Source of the DNA: Phalacrocorax aristotelis
Taxonomy: Eukaryota > Chordata > Aves > Suliformes > Phalacrocoracidae
Direction: 5' to 3'
DNA length: 64,000 nt
NCBI RefSeq assembly: GCF_949628215.1
Contig: NC_134279.1
Span: forward strand, 14,473,541 to 14,537,540
Shown: piece after piece, positions 12,201 through 24,700 of the stretch
Layout of the letters: every line of letters begins with the position of its first letter
Numbering within the stretch: the first letter of the stretch is position 1
The notes under the pieces: generated by a model
Told to the model about the DNA's origin: nothing
Seen by the model: the letters and a program-made list of their open reading frames with translations, nothing else
The model's database searches: none
Program-made: the position numbers and the translations under genes

Positions 12201-15200
12201 TAGTCCCTGTCTGCTCAATTTTACTGTTATGGCATGCTCACATAAAATAAAAGGTGGACCATTAGCCAAAATATTCCACTGAAGGAATATTTAGTAATAT
12301 CAGCAAGGTAAGGTAGTCTGGGATTTCCAGAAAGAACTCCTCTTCTGCCCATCTCTTCTACCTATGTAGATTTTCTGCTATATAGAAATGATGATTTGCA
12401 GTACCTACCACTGAAAGTCTTGCAGTTACCCGCCCCAGTGCTTTTGAGAATAAGTAAATAAGGAAGATGGAGTAGGTTTGCTTTTATATCCCTAGGTAAG
12501 GTTTATTCTTGTCTTCGATCCACCCTTTCATGATTTCAAGCAGTAAAGAGGTAATATTGCCCTGGAGAATAACCAAAGGTATTAGGGAATTGCCTGGAAG
12601 CATGGAAACCAAATAGCAAGCATGTCTAAAATGTCTCTGTACAGGGAGATTATTGATAATTTCAGCCAGTATGTATTGAATATTGGCTGTGGTATGGCAG
12701 TAGAGCTGAAAGAATGCATGCAGAAAAACGGATGCTAACTTGGAAAATATTAAGTGTGGAGCTGGTGGTAACAAGGTCCTTTATAGATTAGTGTGAAGTT
12801 AATGTCTGTGCTTAAAAAATAGGATGAAAACTTGAGCTCAGAAATGAGTCATGTGTGCTGCTGGAGGTCTGGAAAAAGTAGATTTTTTGGTGTGTGTTTT
12901 CAGAAACATGCAAAAACACAGCTTTTTGGCATCTGCTGTAGATGACTAGCAATGAAAGGGTTGAAGTCTTATCACAAAAACAAAAAGATGATTTATTGGA
13001 AATGTCAAGAAATAAGTCACAGATCCTAATAGGCCTGTTCAACAAGCTTCTTGGTTTGGGTCTGTTTAAAACTAAGGAGGCTTGAATGGTTCTTCTAGTT
13101 AATAAACAAATTGCTTGGAAGCTGATATGAGCAAATAGTTTGTTCTGAGACTTACTGAAAGTGGAACAAAAAGAAACTTTTTTGGCTAGGCTATCATTTG
13201 CAGAATTTTTGAGGCTAATAAGGTAGGAAAAAGTAAAGTAGTTTGGAAATCATGACATGATCCTTTAATTTCTTTGCCTTTAACCATCTTATTAAAATTT
13301 TACAGACCTCTTTAGAGAGTGTTTTTAAGCTGAAGCTTGTCGTATTTTTGGTGGTGGTGGTAGTGAAACACTTCTGCAGAAAGACTGTGCGTTTTAGCTG
13401 AAAGCTTATGTGAAGATATATTAGTTTCGACTAAGTTGTCATCAGACGGTCACTGAATTCCAAGGTGGTGTTGGAGACATAGAATATAGTTATCTGCCAT
13501 CCTGGGACAAAAGAGCACAGGGTAAAAATTGCTGTTTGGTTGGAGTAATCTGAATATTATTTTTTTTAAATATCATGGGATTTTTACTTACCCTGTTTAA
13601 TATATATATACGCTATGTCATATACTATGACAAAATTGTCAGTTCCATTGGTTTATATTATATTTGAAATTAAAAACAAATAATACCATACTGTTAACTA
13701 GCATATCTTGTTAAGGCCTCAGTGCTCCATTGTAACGTTAGAGCAGCCGATTGTTTTGGACATCAATTTTGTGACCTAGTAAAGGAAGGTGCAGAGGTTG
13801 AAAATATTTCTTATGGTAGGTATTCTGGAGACAGGAGGGTAATATTAAAGCCTCTGAAGTTGGGAAACAGGGAAGAAAGCCTTGGTCTTAACACTTGTAC
13901 ACTTAGGACAGGATTGAATTGACTTGATAAGCAGGTTTTCTCCAGAAGGGAGTCCATGGGCAAGGAGGCAGTGATTTTTCTTGCATGTTTTGTTTCTTTG
14001 TAGATATATCAGAGCTGCTTTGTCTTAGAGATCCTGAAAACATAGTCCTAGATCTGTTGCTGCCAGTTTCTGCTAGTGGCATCTAGACTTAAATTTCGCC
14101 TTGTAAGTGGATTATAACTTTTTTGTTTGACTTGGCAACATTTCAGCAGCTAACAAATGAAATACAGATGTATGTGATTGATTCTTGATGCTGTATCACT
14201 GTATTTTTTAGCATTACATATTTCCTTATGGACTGTCTAAAAGTGCTTAATTGTCTAGTTGTAATGTTTTTTCTACCAATTTATCTTTTCTCACCCCTTG
14301 GTCTGTCATATGCTGTGCTAGTTTACTCTGAGAAAACCTTGTAGAATTACTTTGATTTGCAGGGAGATAAGTAAAGGCGGTTGTCTGCAAAATGATGTGT
14401 AGAGTGGGGATCTACAAAACTCTGCTGAAAATGGATTGTGGAATCTGGAAAACTTATTACAGGAAAAATTAGACACTTCAGCCTGCCTCCTTGCAAAGTG
14501 CTTTTCAATTGTTTTCAACATTGTTATTTTCACTGTCCATACAGATGAGAAATTTAAATGGAATTATGTCATTTGCAGAGCTGGGGGGGAAAAAAAATCT
14601 CTATGGTAGAACATCAACAATTGCCATGGGTCTCCTAGCTTTTGTACCACTTCACTTCACCCAAGCTGGCACTTACTCAGTGTATTTGCTTCTTGTTAAT
14701 AGTCATGCTATATGTCATTTAGTAGCATAAATGTGTGCCTCTACACAGCTGTTAAACTTTCTAAGGCATTTGTGAAAAAGAAATATTAAATGTGATCAGT
14801 TTGCAAGTGTTCCCTTGCAAGAAAAGAAATTCTCTCCATCAGTCAGGAAACACACATTGTATTGTGTTATTGATCACAAACATCAAGACCAACCAAGCAA
14901 AATACTAGATTTTATCTCACTGTAGAATTCAGGAAAACTTTGTGTAGTTCAGGGTGGCATTTTACAACAATGCTGCATTAATTTGAGCATTTGGGGTGAG
15001 GGAACAAAAAGTTAAATTAAGTGATTACAAATGATCTTTAGTGTTTTAGTGCCTTGAAAACTGTCTTAAATGTAATGGTGACTTGAAACTGCCGCTTTTT
15101 TGAGCAATGATGAAAATGAATGCCCCGTCATTTCAGTTAGCCGTCCATAATGTTATGTTCTCATGATATGTTGCAACATTTTAAAAGCCACATATATAGG

Positions 15201-18200
15201 CTTAAGCATCAGCAAATTATGAAGTATGTTATGAATGATTCAGTCACTTCTCAATAATTAATTTAGAGCAAAGCTCTTCAGGATAAGTCATACTTTTTTG
15301 CACCATTATGCTAATTTTGCTGGGTTTTTTTGCAGCTAAATGGAGAAGTTCTTCATCAGAAAAGTTTGAGTTGTTATCAAAGTACAATGAACTCTTGTAA
15401 GCTTGTGTGATGGCTGAATACAAATATGCTATAATAAGAGCAAGTTTTTGTCATTCTTGACAGCCAGATTTTGACTGGCCCCTTTGTGGGTGTGCAGGCC
15501 TGACAAATAACAAACAAGTCCTCTGGAGACAAGCTTCTGAGTGTCTTTATGTTTGTAACCTACCTGAAAGCTGGTTGTAATTGCAGCCTCTGTGTACAAT
15601 GGACTAGAAGGAATAATATTTCATTACTGTGTGCATTCATTCAGATAACATACATGACACATGTTTAACACAGGAGAGGGCTCTGATAATTTCCTCGACA
15701 GGTTCCTCATATGTGGTAAAATTGTGGGTGATTTCCACTGAGCATCTCCTACCCTCTCTATGTAGTAGTATGATTTGTAGTTTGCCATGTTTGCTTTCAG
15801 ACAGGTTCTTAAAAATTGCCAGACACCTTAGAAAATGCATTAAATGCTGTGCAGAAAACTGGGGACAGTTAGGTGTGGATACTAAGGTGCCTTCATCACT
15901 TTTTGGACTTGCGGTCATTCAGTGTGTCAACCTGCTGTAGAGGTTAGTGGCAGCAGCTCCACAATCCATACTATTTTACCAATATAGTTTGACACACCTT
16001 TCTTTCAAAGAAGCTATTGCCACTGGACTTAGTACTGTTGTTGTTACCCTAAGTGTTGCTGACAATGTCTTGGCATTCTGTTTTCATGAGGGATCCGGTT
16101 CATGACCTCAAGATACATCTGCTGTGTGCTTTTGATAGCTGATGTAATTTTTCCCCAGACAAAGGCTTCCATTTATATTGTGTTCAGTATCTTATGAAAC
16201 CCAATAAAGATGGTAAAAAAAATATTGCTGAGAAAATGCAACACAGCAATAAAACAAGAATCAGGTAAACGTAGTATAAGAAACAAGTATAAAGACAGTG
16301 AAAAATGTGGAACACAGTTTTATGGTTATTCCGGTTGTTTGTGTCAATCTACAAACTGAATGAGGAAAACTTCCTGCAAACAAAGTCATGTAGTTTATGG
16401 AATAAAAAATAGTTTAATTGTTCACAGGTAAAAATGTTTCATCATTACTGCTGTTTTGTCCATCGCACATCCACAAGTTTGTTCACATGCTTAAATCCTT
16501 GGTTTTGACCTGTACAAGGTAAATGCCGTCTTCGTAAAAAACCCTGTAAAAATAGGATGAGTTCTTCACATACAGAGGAAATTAGCAGTGAGGGATACTA
16601 AGGTATGTTTTCCTGAACTGCTGTATTTTCATAAATTCAGAACCACATTTTGAGCTTGATGTGAAATCATGCAACCCTCAAACCATGGGAAATCTGAAAA
16701 AAATGGCAGTAGCAATACTGAGAAATCTTTTGGCTAAACAGTAAAATAAGCATGTCTTCAGAATATACATTTTGTGTATTGTATAGGGTCCTCATGAACA
16801 GCTTTGGGTTTATGGAATCATAGTCATCAGGATGGTGAAGATGTTTGGATACTATTCAGAGCATCTTTTCTTAGTACAAATTTGGATGAAGGTACAGAGC
16901 ATGGAAAAACTGAACTTGTGCCAAATGGTGTACGTGCATTTCTGGCTCTGAAGAAATGGTTTGATACAGGAGTAGTCCTCACTGAATACTTAAAGACTTT
17001 TGCAGAGCAGTGGAAAGGTGATGCTTTTGTTCTCTAAACAGGGACTACTTACTCGCTTAAACATGCTCCAGAAAGGTTACTTTGGTGGTTTATATTGTTT
17101 GCCAGGGGATATTGCTGGTGTACTTCCTGAGCCACTGATTTGCTTGCCTCAGTGAGCTGATGTCTATCATCTTCCCCTATAAGTTGTTGTTTTTCTCCTT
17201 GGTGTTTGCACCCCTAAACATTTGTGGAATGTTTTGTCTTCTTTCCTTGGCTGTCACAGTGTCAGTCCAACCAAATGCTCATCTTCGTTCCTCTGCCTTG
17301 AATGTCTTCCAAGTTGTCTTCGTTGTTTCCAGGGGAGAAAAATCAAACTGTAAACAAGCTGATGATATGTTGATATGATGTATTATTTTCCATATTGAAT
17401 TGGAAAGCAAGCTTGCAAATAATTTGTTATGCATTAATACTGTTAGGGTACTGTAATGAAGAAAGAGATCTATGTTTACTCTGTATTCCTTTCAGGCTAT
17501 TTTTTTCAGATAAGGCAAATTGTATTTTTCAAATGTGAATCTTGCAAGAAATAGGCCAGAGTTGCAGTGTCTTCTCTGTACTTTGTCCATCAAATGTGAT
17601 TCTTGCAGTTCCCATGAGGATCAAATTGTCTTATAAATCTTAAAGGCAGGTTTTTTATCCAAGAGCAACCACTTCACTGCCTTAGGATATGAAGGAAAAA
17701 TCCAGAATAGGTTTGACAAAGTCTGAGTTTTGTAAATTGTTCCATCTCCTCCAAATTAACCACTATCAAAGCCTTTTTTTTCAGGGGTACTGGGACAGCT
17801 TGCTAAGGCTTTGCTTTGCAGGTTCAAGCTTTAAATACTTCCTGGGAAAAAGGTTTGTCACAGGGCTGCTTGAATGGTAGGTTCTTATGAAAATCTGGAC
17901 CATGAGGTGAGTTATGCCAGGATGCTCCCCAAGCCCCAGATGTGAGATATCTTTTGGGGTACCCCAGATTCCTCAGCAGTCTCTCAGGAAATGTCACACT
18001 GCTGCAAGGACTGCTTATGCCCTTCCTTCCAGCAAACATGAAGTAAAATTCCCCAGTGAACCATAATAAAGATGATAAAGCAGCTTTGTTCTGGAAGACT
18101 GTGTTGAAATCTGTTCCTCTTAGAACTGGTTTTGATTTTTTTCATTCCATTGTGTGCTGTGCTACAGTACTTATCACAGGCTTTTTGGTTTTGCCAGCAG

Positions 18201-18244
18201 AAATTTGCCCCTTCTGTTATTTTTTGTTTGTTTGGGGTTTTCTT

Positions 18245-18262
18245 TGTGTGTGTGTGTGTGTG
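18245..18262. repeat. (TG)9 microsatellite in a T/G-rich stretch
   Basis: Nine TG units are flanked by TTTG/TTTGG-rich sequence (about 18220-18290). Confidence 0.95.
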
Positions 18263-18621
18263 TATGTTTTTGTTTGTTTGGTTTTTTATTTTATTTCTAA
18301 ACTGCAATTCAAATAACTTGGGAATAGAGTTTAGCACATCTAATGCATATTTGCCAGAGACAACTGCAAGTCATGTTTAAAATATTTTGCTTTCATAATA
18401 CCCAGATGTGTCTAGGCTTCCTTTATCTGTCAACTGTGGTGACGACATCTCAGTTTTCTTCTTTTCCTTTCACTTGGTGTTCTTCACAACCGACTCATTC
18501 AAAGTATAAACTGTGGCTTAGTCCTCCATGTAAAGTGTGAGACAGGGACATGATCAGGTTCCCCTCAGCATCTGTTCTGAATTGAAGTCGTGTTCTGCCT
18601 GCACAGAAGAGCTATTGTTAA

Positions 18622-18643
18622 GTGTGCGTGTGTGTGTGTGTGT
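18622..18643. repeat. (GT)n microsatellite
   Basis: Eight uninterrupted GT units (18628-18643) are preceded by GTGTGC. Confidence 0.93.
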
Positions 18644-21601
18644 CACCTTTTCATACTGTTGGATTCCTATTTCTAGGAGTTGTGCAACACTCCAGTTGGG
18701 TATTGTATTGAAGTGGACTGGTCAACAACTGCCCGAAACACTTTCCCACCAGAAAGCACTCACTTATGTAATTGTAACCATTAGTGGGAGCTTATCATTA
18801 GCATGATTTTTTGTAACTGAAATACTGCGTTGCTTGATTTTGAGAGCATATTGTAAACTAGTGTCTAATATAATATAATACTGTGTGTTGACTTTTAAGA
18901 TATTGGGATGTTTCTGAAATTATGAGTTTCAATGAAAAGTAGGACTCAGATTCAAGTTTGAGATGAGAAAATATTTAGAAAAGTGAGGAGCATTAAGAAA
19001 GTGAAATATATGGTTCAGTACTGCCTGGTAGGAATGTCGTCTTAATTGAACTTTTAAAAACCTTAAAATTATGCTTTTTGTCTTCTAAGGAGCTGTTATA
19101 CATACTTGAGCTTATACATGGATTTGGCAGTAAATCACATACAAAGGTTTATTGCTAGGTATCAACTTAGTGATCACCATTATAAATGTCTACTTCTTGT
19201 TTGTATTGTTGTTCATTAAAAATTCTATATAAATCTTGCCTCTGTAATACTGTGAAAGAATTGCCATCTGACAACTCTTTTTTTTTTTCCACCAGTATGT
19301 CGTTGTCTTCTAGATGCAAAGAGCTGTTTGTGACGTTTTCTTCATATTTTGAACTGTCTCTTGTAATTTGTGTGATGGCATAATAGCTGCAGGCCCATGA
19401 TATGTCAGTGATATGTGGGCCACTAGGTTCATTTGTTCCCCTGACAAAAATAGATTTCTTCGGAGAGGGTCTCATCCTCACTTTATGATGGCTTTATGGT
19501 TGAAAAGATTATAATTGGGCCCTGAAGTTACCACACAGACTGTGGCTCCCTGTTCCTTTTCTGTCCTCATACTCTGGTTATATCTTGCAGAATTAGTGGT
19601 CTAGAGCAAGTATCACTGGGACAGTTACATGCTTCTCTTGAATGCTTTTTTTCAGGCTCCTACAAAATAGTTGTTAAATGTTTCAGGGTTGCAAAAACAA
19701 ATAAAATGGAGCATGGTTATGGCTGTACTGCTTTGTGTCATCTTTTCTCTTCCTTCTGTGTATCGATTTTCAGTGAAAACTCCTTCACAAAATACTCTGA
19801 TGTGGACCCCTGTTGCACCATTTTCTGCAAAGATTTGTGTACCCATGACTGTGGTAGATATTGTCTGTCTTGTTACAGGACTAGCAAATCAAAATTCCTT
19901 CTTGGTAGAGCAGACAGGGTTTTTTTGGTTGTCAAAAATGTGCATTCTTAGCTCTTTACCTTTCTTGGGAAAAATGAACCTTTTAGTATGGACAGGAGCA
20001 TTTTCTTATGCTGTTCTTTACAGTGTACAGGTCTGTTTAGGAAGGGGAGGGACAGTAGGTGGAGACTGGTTTTAGCTTCTCTGCTGCCATTTGAGAGAGG
20101 CAAGTGGAGTTTTTCATGACCTCCCTTATATTTCTCAATTGTTGAACCAGGTGTAGAGCTGTTAAAGGCTCAATGCAGCACAGCTGTGCCAGTGTTATGC
20201 TTGGATCACCTATATGGGTGTTTGTGCAGGAAAAGCTGTGTGACTGAGCTGGACAAAGGTAGTAGGAACTAAATCATTGCCTAGTAAATTCCTGGAAATG
20301 TATTTTGCTTGTCCTAAAATATTTACAATGAGAATGTTCATTTGCCCATTCTGAGCAGAAGAAAATAAATTCAGGTAGATTTACAAAACTATTGTTGAAG
20401 GAGGGGGCAGGGGGAAAAGAGAAGGTTTAAAATCAATGGTTTTAACATACACACTCCTACTCCACCTGCAGTTTTTTTGATCCAGAAAATGAACCCAGGC
20501 TTTTTTCCCATTCATGCTAGTTATTCAAAATGAGAAGCTGTATAGGTTGCTCAACAAGCTTTAATGATGCAAGTGAATTGATTTTTCAGCGGTTTGCTTA
20601 GTGAGTAACAGTAAACATGTCAGATTTTTTTTTAACAAAGTAAAACTAAGTACTGGATCTTGCCAAAAAAACCCATCAGTTGGTGTCATCCTTAGGGATA
20701 CCTTTGGTGCAATCTACGGTGTTCTGATAATAGTGATGAAAATTAAGTAGAAGTAATTATCTTGGTGATTTAGCTCTACGTATCTTGCACTTAGCTTTAA
20801 AACTGGCTGTATTCTTCAGCCAGTCACGGTAATAATAAATTTTAAAAATATGGGCTTTACAGGATTTTGGATACTCAGACACTGGAAAGAATCTCATCTG
20901 CTCAGTTTTGGTGAAAGATTAACCAGATCCCTAACTTGTTACTGGGGAGAGAGGGATTTCAAGATCAAAAAGTGAAAAGATTGACCTTGTTTTGATTCAT
21001 GCCAATTTCTTATGCAGATTAATTTATCTAAAGTGTATGAATGAAACAAGTTACACGTTAACTGAGCTATATTTCTTGCATAAACAGTAGCATTGCACTG
21101 GACCAATACATTAACAAAGTTATTTGCTGAATGGATCCTAATCTGCCCAACCTGAAGGTGTTACTTCATAGACAGGCCATTTTAAAGTACAGTTTCTGAC
21201 ACCATCTGACATCATCCCTGATCAGGTCTTACTGTTCCTTTTTTTATTTTATCCATTGCAAAGTAGGTAGGGCTGAGAATTGCTTTTTAATGCACTTCTA
21301 AGTTGTAGTGTGCGCCTGCTTTATAGACCAAGCAATGTTATAAAGTTCATGTGTCTGTTTAAGAAGAGAGTATCCCAGAAACAGAGATGTAAAGCAATAA
21401 CTTTTTGACCATGAGTGAAAATTTCGCCTGTAGTACAACTCATGGTACTGTGGATCAGAGTCTTGAAACCTTTTTGTAAAACCTCATCTTAGAGCAACTT
21501 TCTCCCTCCATCCCAAAAGGCTAAAGCTTACCTGGGCTTAAATTGAATTTAACTTCCTATAGTACCTTGCAGGCTGGCCATCTTCTCAGAGTTTGTATTT
21601 T

Positions 21602-21735
21602 TCATAGAATCATTTACATTGGAAAAGACCTTTAGGATCATTGAGTCCAAATGTGTAACACTGCCAAGCCCACCACTAAACCACGTCCCTAAGCACCACA
21701 TCTATACGTCTTTTAAATACCTCTAGGGATGATGT
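21602..21735 (-). mobile_element. CR1 LINE, 3' end fragment (antisense to ARHGAP24)
   Basis: The + strand starts with CATAGAATCATTTACATTGG and continues with the reverse complement of the CR1 3' end: the block reading AAAAGACCTTTAGGATCATT, then TGCCAAGCCCACCACTAAAC and a stretch ending in CTCTAGGGATG. It is therefore on the - strand and keeps only about 130 bases of the 3' end, the usual 5' truncation of CR1. The tail repeat is a single partial unit. Confidence 0.9.
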
Positions 21736-24700
21736 CAGGTCTGTAGAGACCCTGCATGTCAAACACTTCTGGTTTTGCATCCGTATACAAACTTCATCGT
21801 ACATATATGGCAAGAGCCTAATTTTATATTCCTCACTGGTTCCAAATTTCTATCCTAACTGGCGGGAGCTGTTTGCATTCCAGGTGTTTAGCTCTGGGTA
21901 GGTACTTTCACAGGTTGTGTGCAAGGCCTGAGATATGGGAACTGCAGCAGTTACCTGAACCAGGCTCTGGCAGAAGCTGTCCTGCCTCTGTCAGCCTGCT
22001 GTACAGCTGCCCACCCAGGGAGGCTGATGAAGAGCAGAGTAAGATTCATCACCTGCTGAACTGATGCCGGGCTATCATGGAAAAGTTTAAAAGTAGGGGA
22101 AAAAAAAACACTGTAGTATAAACTATTGGATTAAGCATGCTATGGGAGTCTAGTTAACTCAAGTGTATTCTGACACATTTCATTCAGGAGTGCAGATAAG
22201 AATTTAGGTATAAATCTGCCTTTTCATTTTCCTTTGGAACTGAGAAGGGCCTGACTGCTACGATATTTGAAGATATCACACATTTGGGCTGAAAACTAAC
22301 TTCTGATACACTGAACTATTTTTTGAAATCTTGCATTTAATATGTAAAATGGAGAAGAAGAGCAAGATCAACAACCAGATCCAAGCAAGAGGAAGGACCT
22401 GTTGAAAGAGGAGGATCATCTCTTGAAAGTGGAGCTCTCTAGTTACATTCTGCTGCTCAGGCATTGTGGCCAGGCTAGAACAAGCCATGGAGGAAGACTT
22501 GGGAATTCAGGAGACTAAGTGCAGTTCCATGCACAAGCTTGAGCATGTGTGAAATTCCATCACACCAGCTGTACGTACTGTCATTTGGAGCAGCAAATGC
22601 TGACAGTTAAGATAGATACACTATTGATAGGACAGTGCTCTAGTTGTGTTCAATACTATAGATGATGTAAGAGTGGAACAGATATACATAAAAACCAAAC
22701 AGATTTATGTTTTGGTTTTTTTTCTGAGGCCAGCCAATACTGGTTGTACTTTCCTTCTTCAAAGCAAATTTATTTCGGAGTGTGTTCTTAACAGAGGTAG
22801 TTGCAAGAACCCGCATCCCCTGCATAGGCAAAATCTCAGAAACCAGTGGAAATGTTGAGTTTTGGTGAAAGCTCCAGATGAATTTATTCATACCTGTCTT
22901 GCAATTGGAGTTGCATGAAAAGGAGGAAAAGCTGGCAATGTTCAGAATAAGTTTTCAACAGTACTAGAACTGAAGGATTTTGGAAGTAAACTTAGGCATC
23001 TTCTTCAGTAGCTATACAGAATCTGTATCAATGTGAACATGATACCTGTAGCCATACTACATATTTTATTCATGTGAATAGTCCCAGTGAAGTATAGATA
23101 TGTCTGATAAGAAATATTTGTCACTATTTGAACACAAAAGTGTGTATATGCTTGGAAATGCAGTGGTAATGGTTGAACTTTCAGGCTATTCACAAAATTT
23201 TTGTTGCACTTAAACCAGAAATAGCTGCTCCTTTGGAGAAATGTCAAGCACATTCTGAGTAAGGACTAAAGCAGCAACTTGTAGCATGGACAGACAGTTT
23301 TCTGAATAATCAGCAAGTACTAGAGAAAGGTGAAAAATTTACATCTTACTGCCAAGTGTCAAAACTACTTAGTGCAGAGCTTACAGATCAAACTAATTCC
23401 TATCAAACCACGTACCAAAGGATGGAGCTTTGGAAGAGGAATTAGTTCACCATTAAATAATTTCTAAGGTGTAGAAATATTTTCAGAATGGGGAAAAAAC
23501 CTAGGAAGCTGGGATTTAAGTGTGTGCTTTTAATGTTTTGGATTCAGTCCATGTTATTTTAATATTCGAGGACAAACTAAACATTGAGGAAGCTAAATAC
23601 CCTGATTAAACTTGTGTTTGCTGCCTGCAACACCAGTTAAAAGAACAAAGCCACCTACACATGGTGGAGGGAATGGCTTCTTTTTGCAGCAATAAACAGA
23701 AGTTTTGTTAGCAATGGACATACAGAAATGTTCTTTCTATGCTGTGACTACTCAAATAATAAAATGAACAAGGTTTATTTACCAATGGCTGAGATTGAGG
23801 ACTGCAAGTGCTTATGCTTTCAATTTCTCTCTCAGTTCTCTCTCTCATGTAGGCTTTGGTCTGTCTTGGGGGTGTTGGGAAAGTGATGGATTTAGTCCTT
23901 TGGTCTTGGGTTTCCTGGGGCTGCCAGTACTGAGAGGTGTACATTCTTTCCCCTTTTGTCTAATTTCCTCCCTTTGAAGTGGAGATCAGGCTTCCATTGA
24001 AAGCAGAGTATGTCCAGATACATGACACATGAACATCTGACTTTATTTGAGGGTACATGAAAGGCTTTTGTTACTTTCTTTTAACATTTCTGTCTCCTAA
24101 TATCATTCTAAATCACACTATGAAATGAAATCATGGTAGTTACTGCCTTGATTCCCTGTGTGTTGTAGAAAGCTTAAAGCTTTATGTACAGGATCTTTCA
24201 GGGCCTAGCTGAGATTTCAGCTGCATTGTCTTCCATATGTTTGGAAAAGAACCCTTCATCATCTGCATCCAATTTAGCAGAGCTGGAATGCCAGAAACAT
24301 ATTTTTGTTCCTGATGAATTATAACTGCAAGTACTTTGTGAGTGAAAGCATCAAATCAGAGTTATTCCTCTGTTTGTGTAAAGCGGAGAGGATTTCCAAG
24401 TCCTAGCTGCTTTTATCTCTTTATAGGTTATGGTCCTTATCTCTTTGGTGTGGCCTGACCCTAGAGGGCTGCAATGAGCCAATGCCGAAGTCATCAGGTC
24501 AGCTGTGGTTCAACTTAGCTCTTGGTTCAGGAGAGGAGCCCCGCTGCTGCTCAGCTCTTGCTGCATGTATTTGTGTGACGATTTTAAGTCCTGAATGAGC
24601 CAGCTGCTCCTGTAGGTTTCGTGCACATCCTAACAAAAGACAGTTGATGATGTTTGATACCTTAACATCTTGTACTTAGACTCCTCAGCTGGCCTTCATG

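Larger units (their letters stand above)
5700..21601. other. Intron with no gene seen
   Basis: AT-rich unique-looking sequence. Open frames are short (the longest is 134 codons at 19671-20075) and none is recognised. The only structures noted are microsatellites at 6.2, 18.2 and 18.6 kb and a candidate conserved stretch near 15.0-15.26 kb. Confidence 0.7.

Noticed and set aside
16804..17037. 77-codon + strand frame with protein-like composition
   Set aside because: It opens with TTG just after a stop, matches no family I know, and frames of this length are common by chance. A protein search would settle it.
19671..20075. 134-codon + strand frame rich in hydrophobic residues
   Set aside because: Hydrophobicity follows from the T-rich DNA. 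No recognised family, and it fits chance length.
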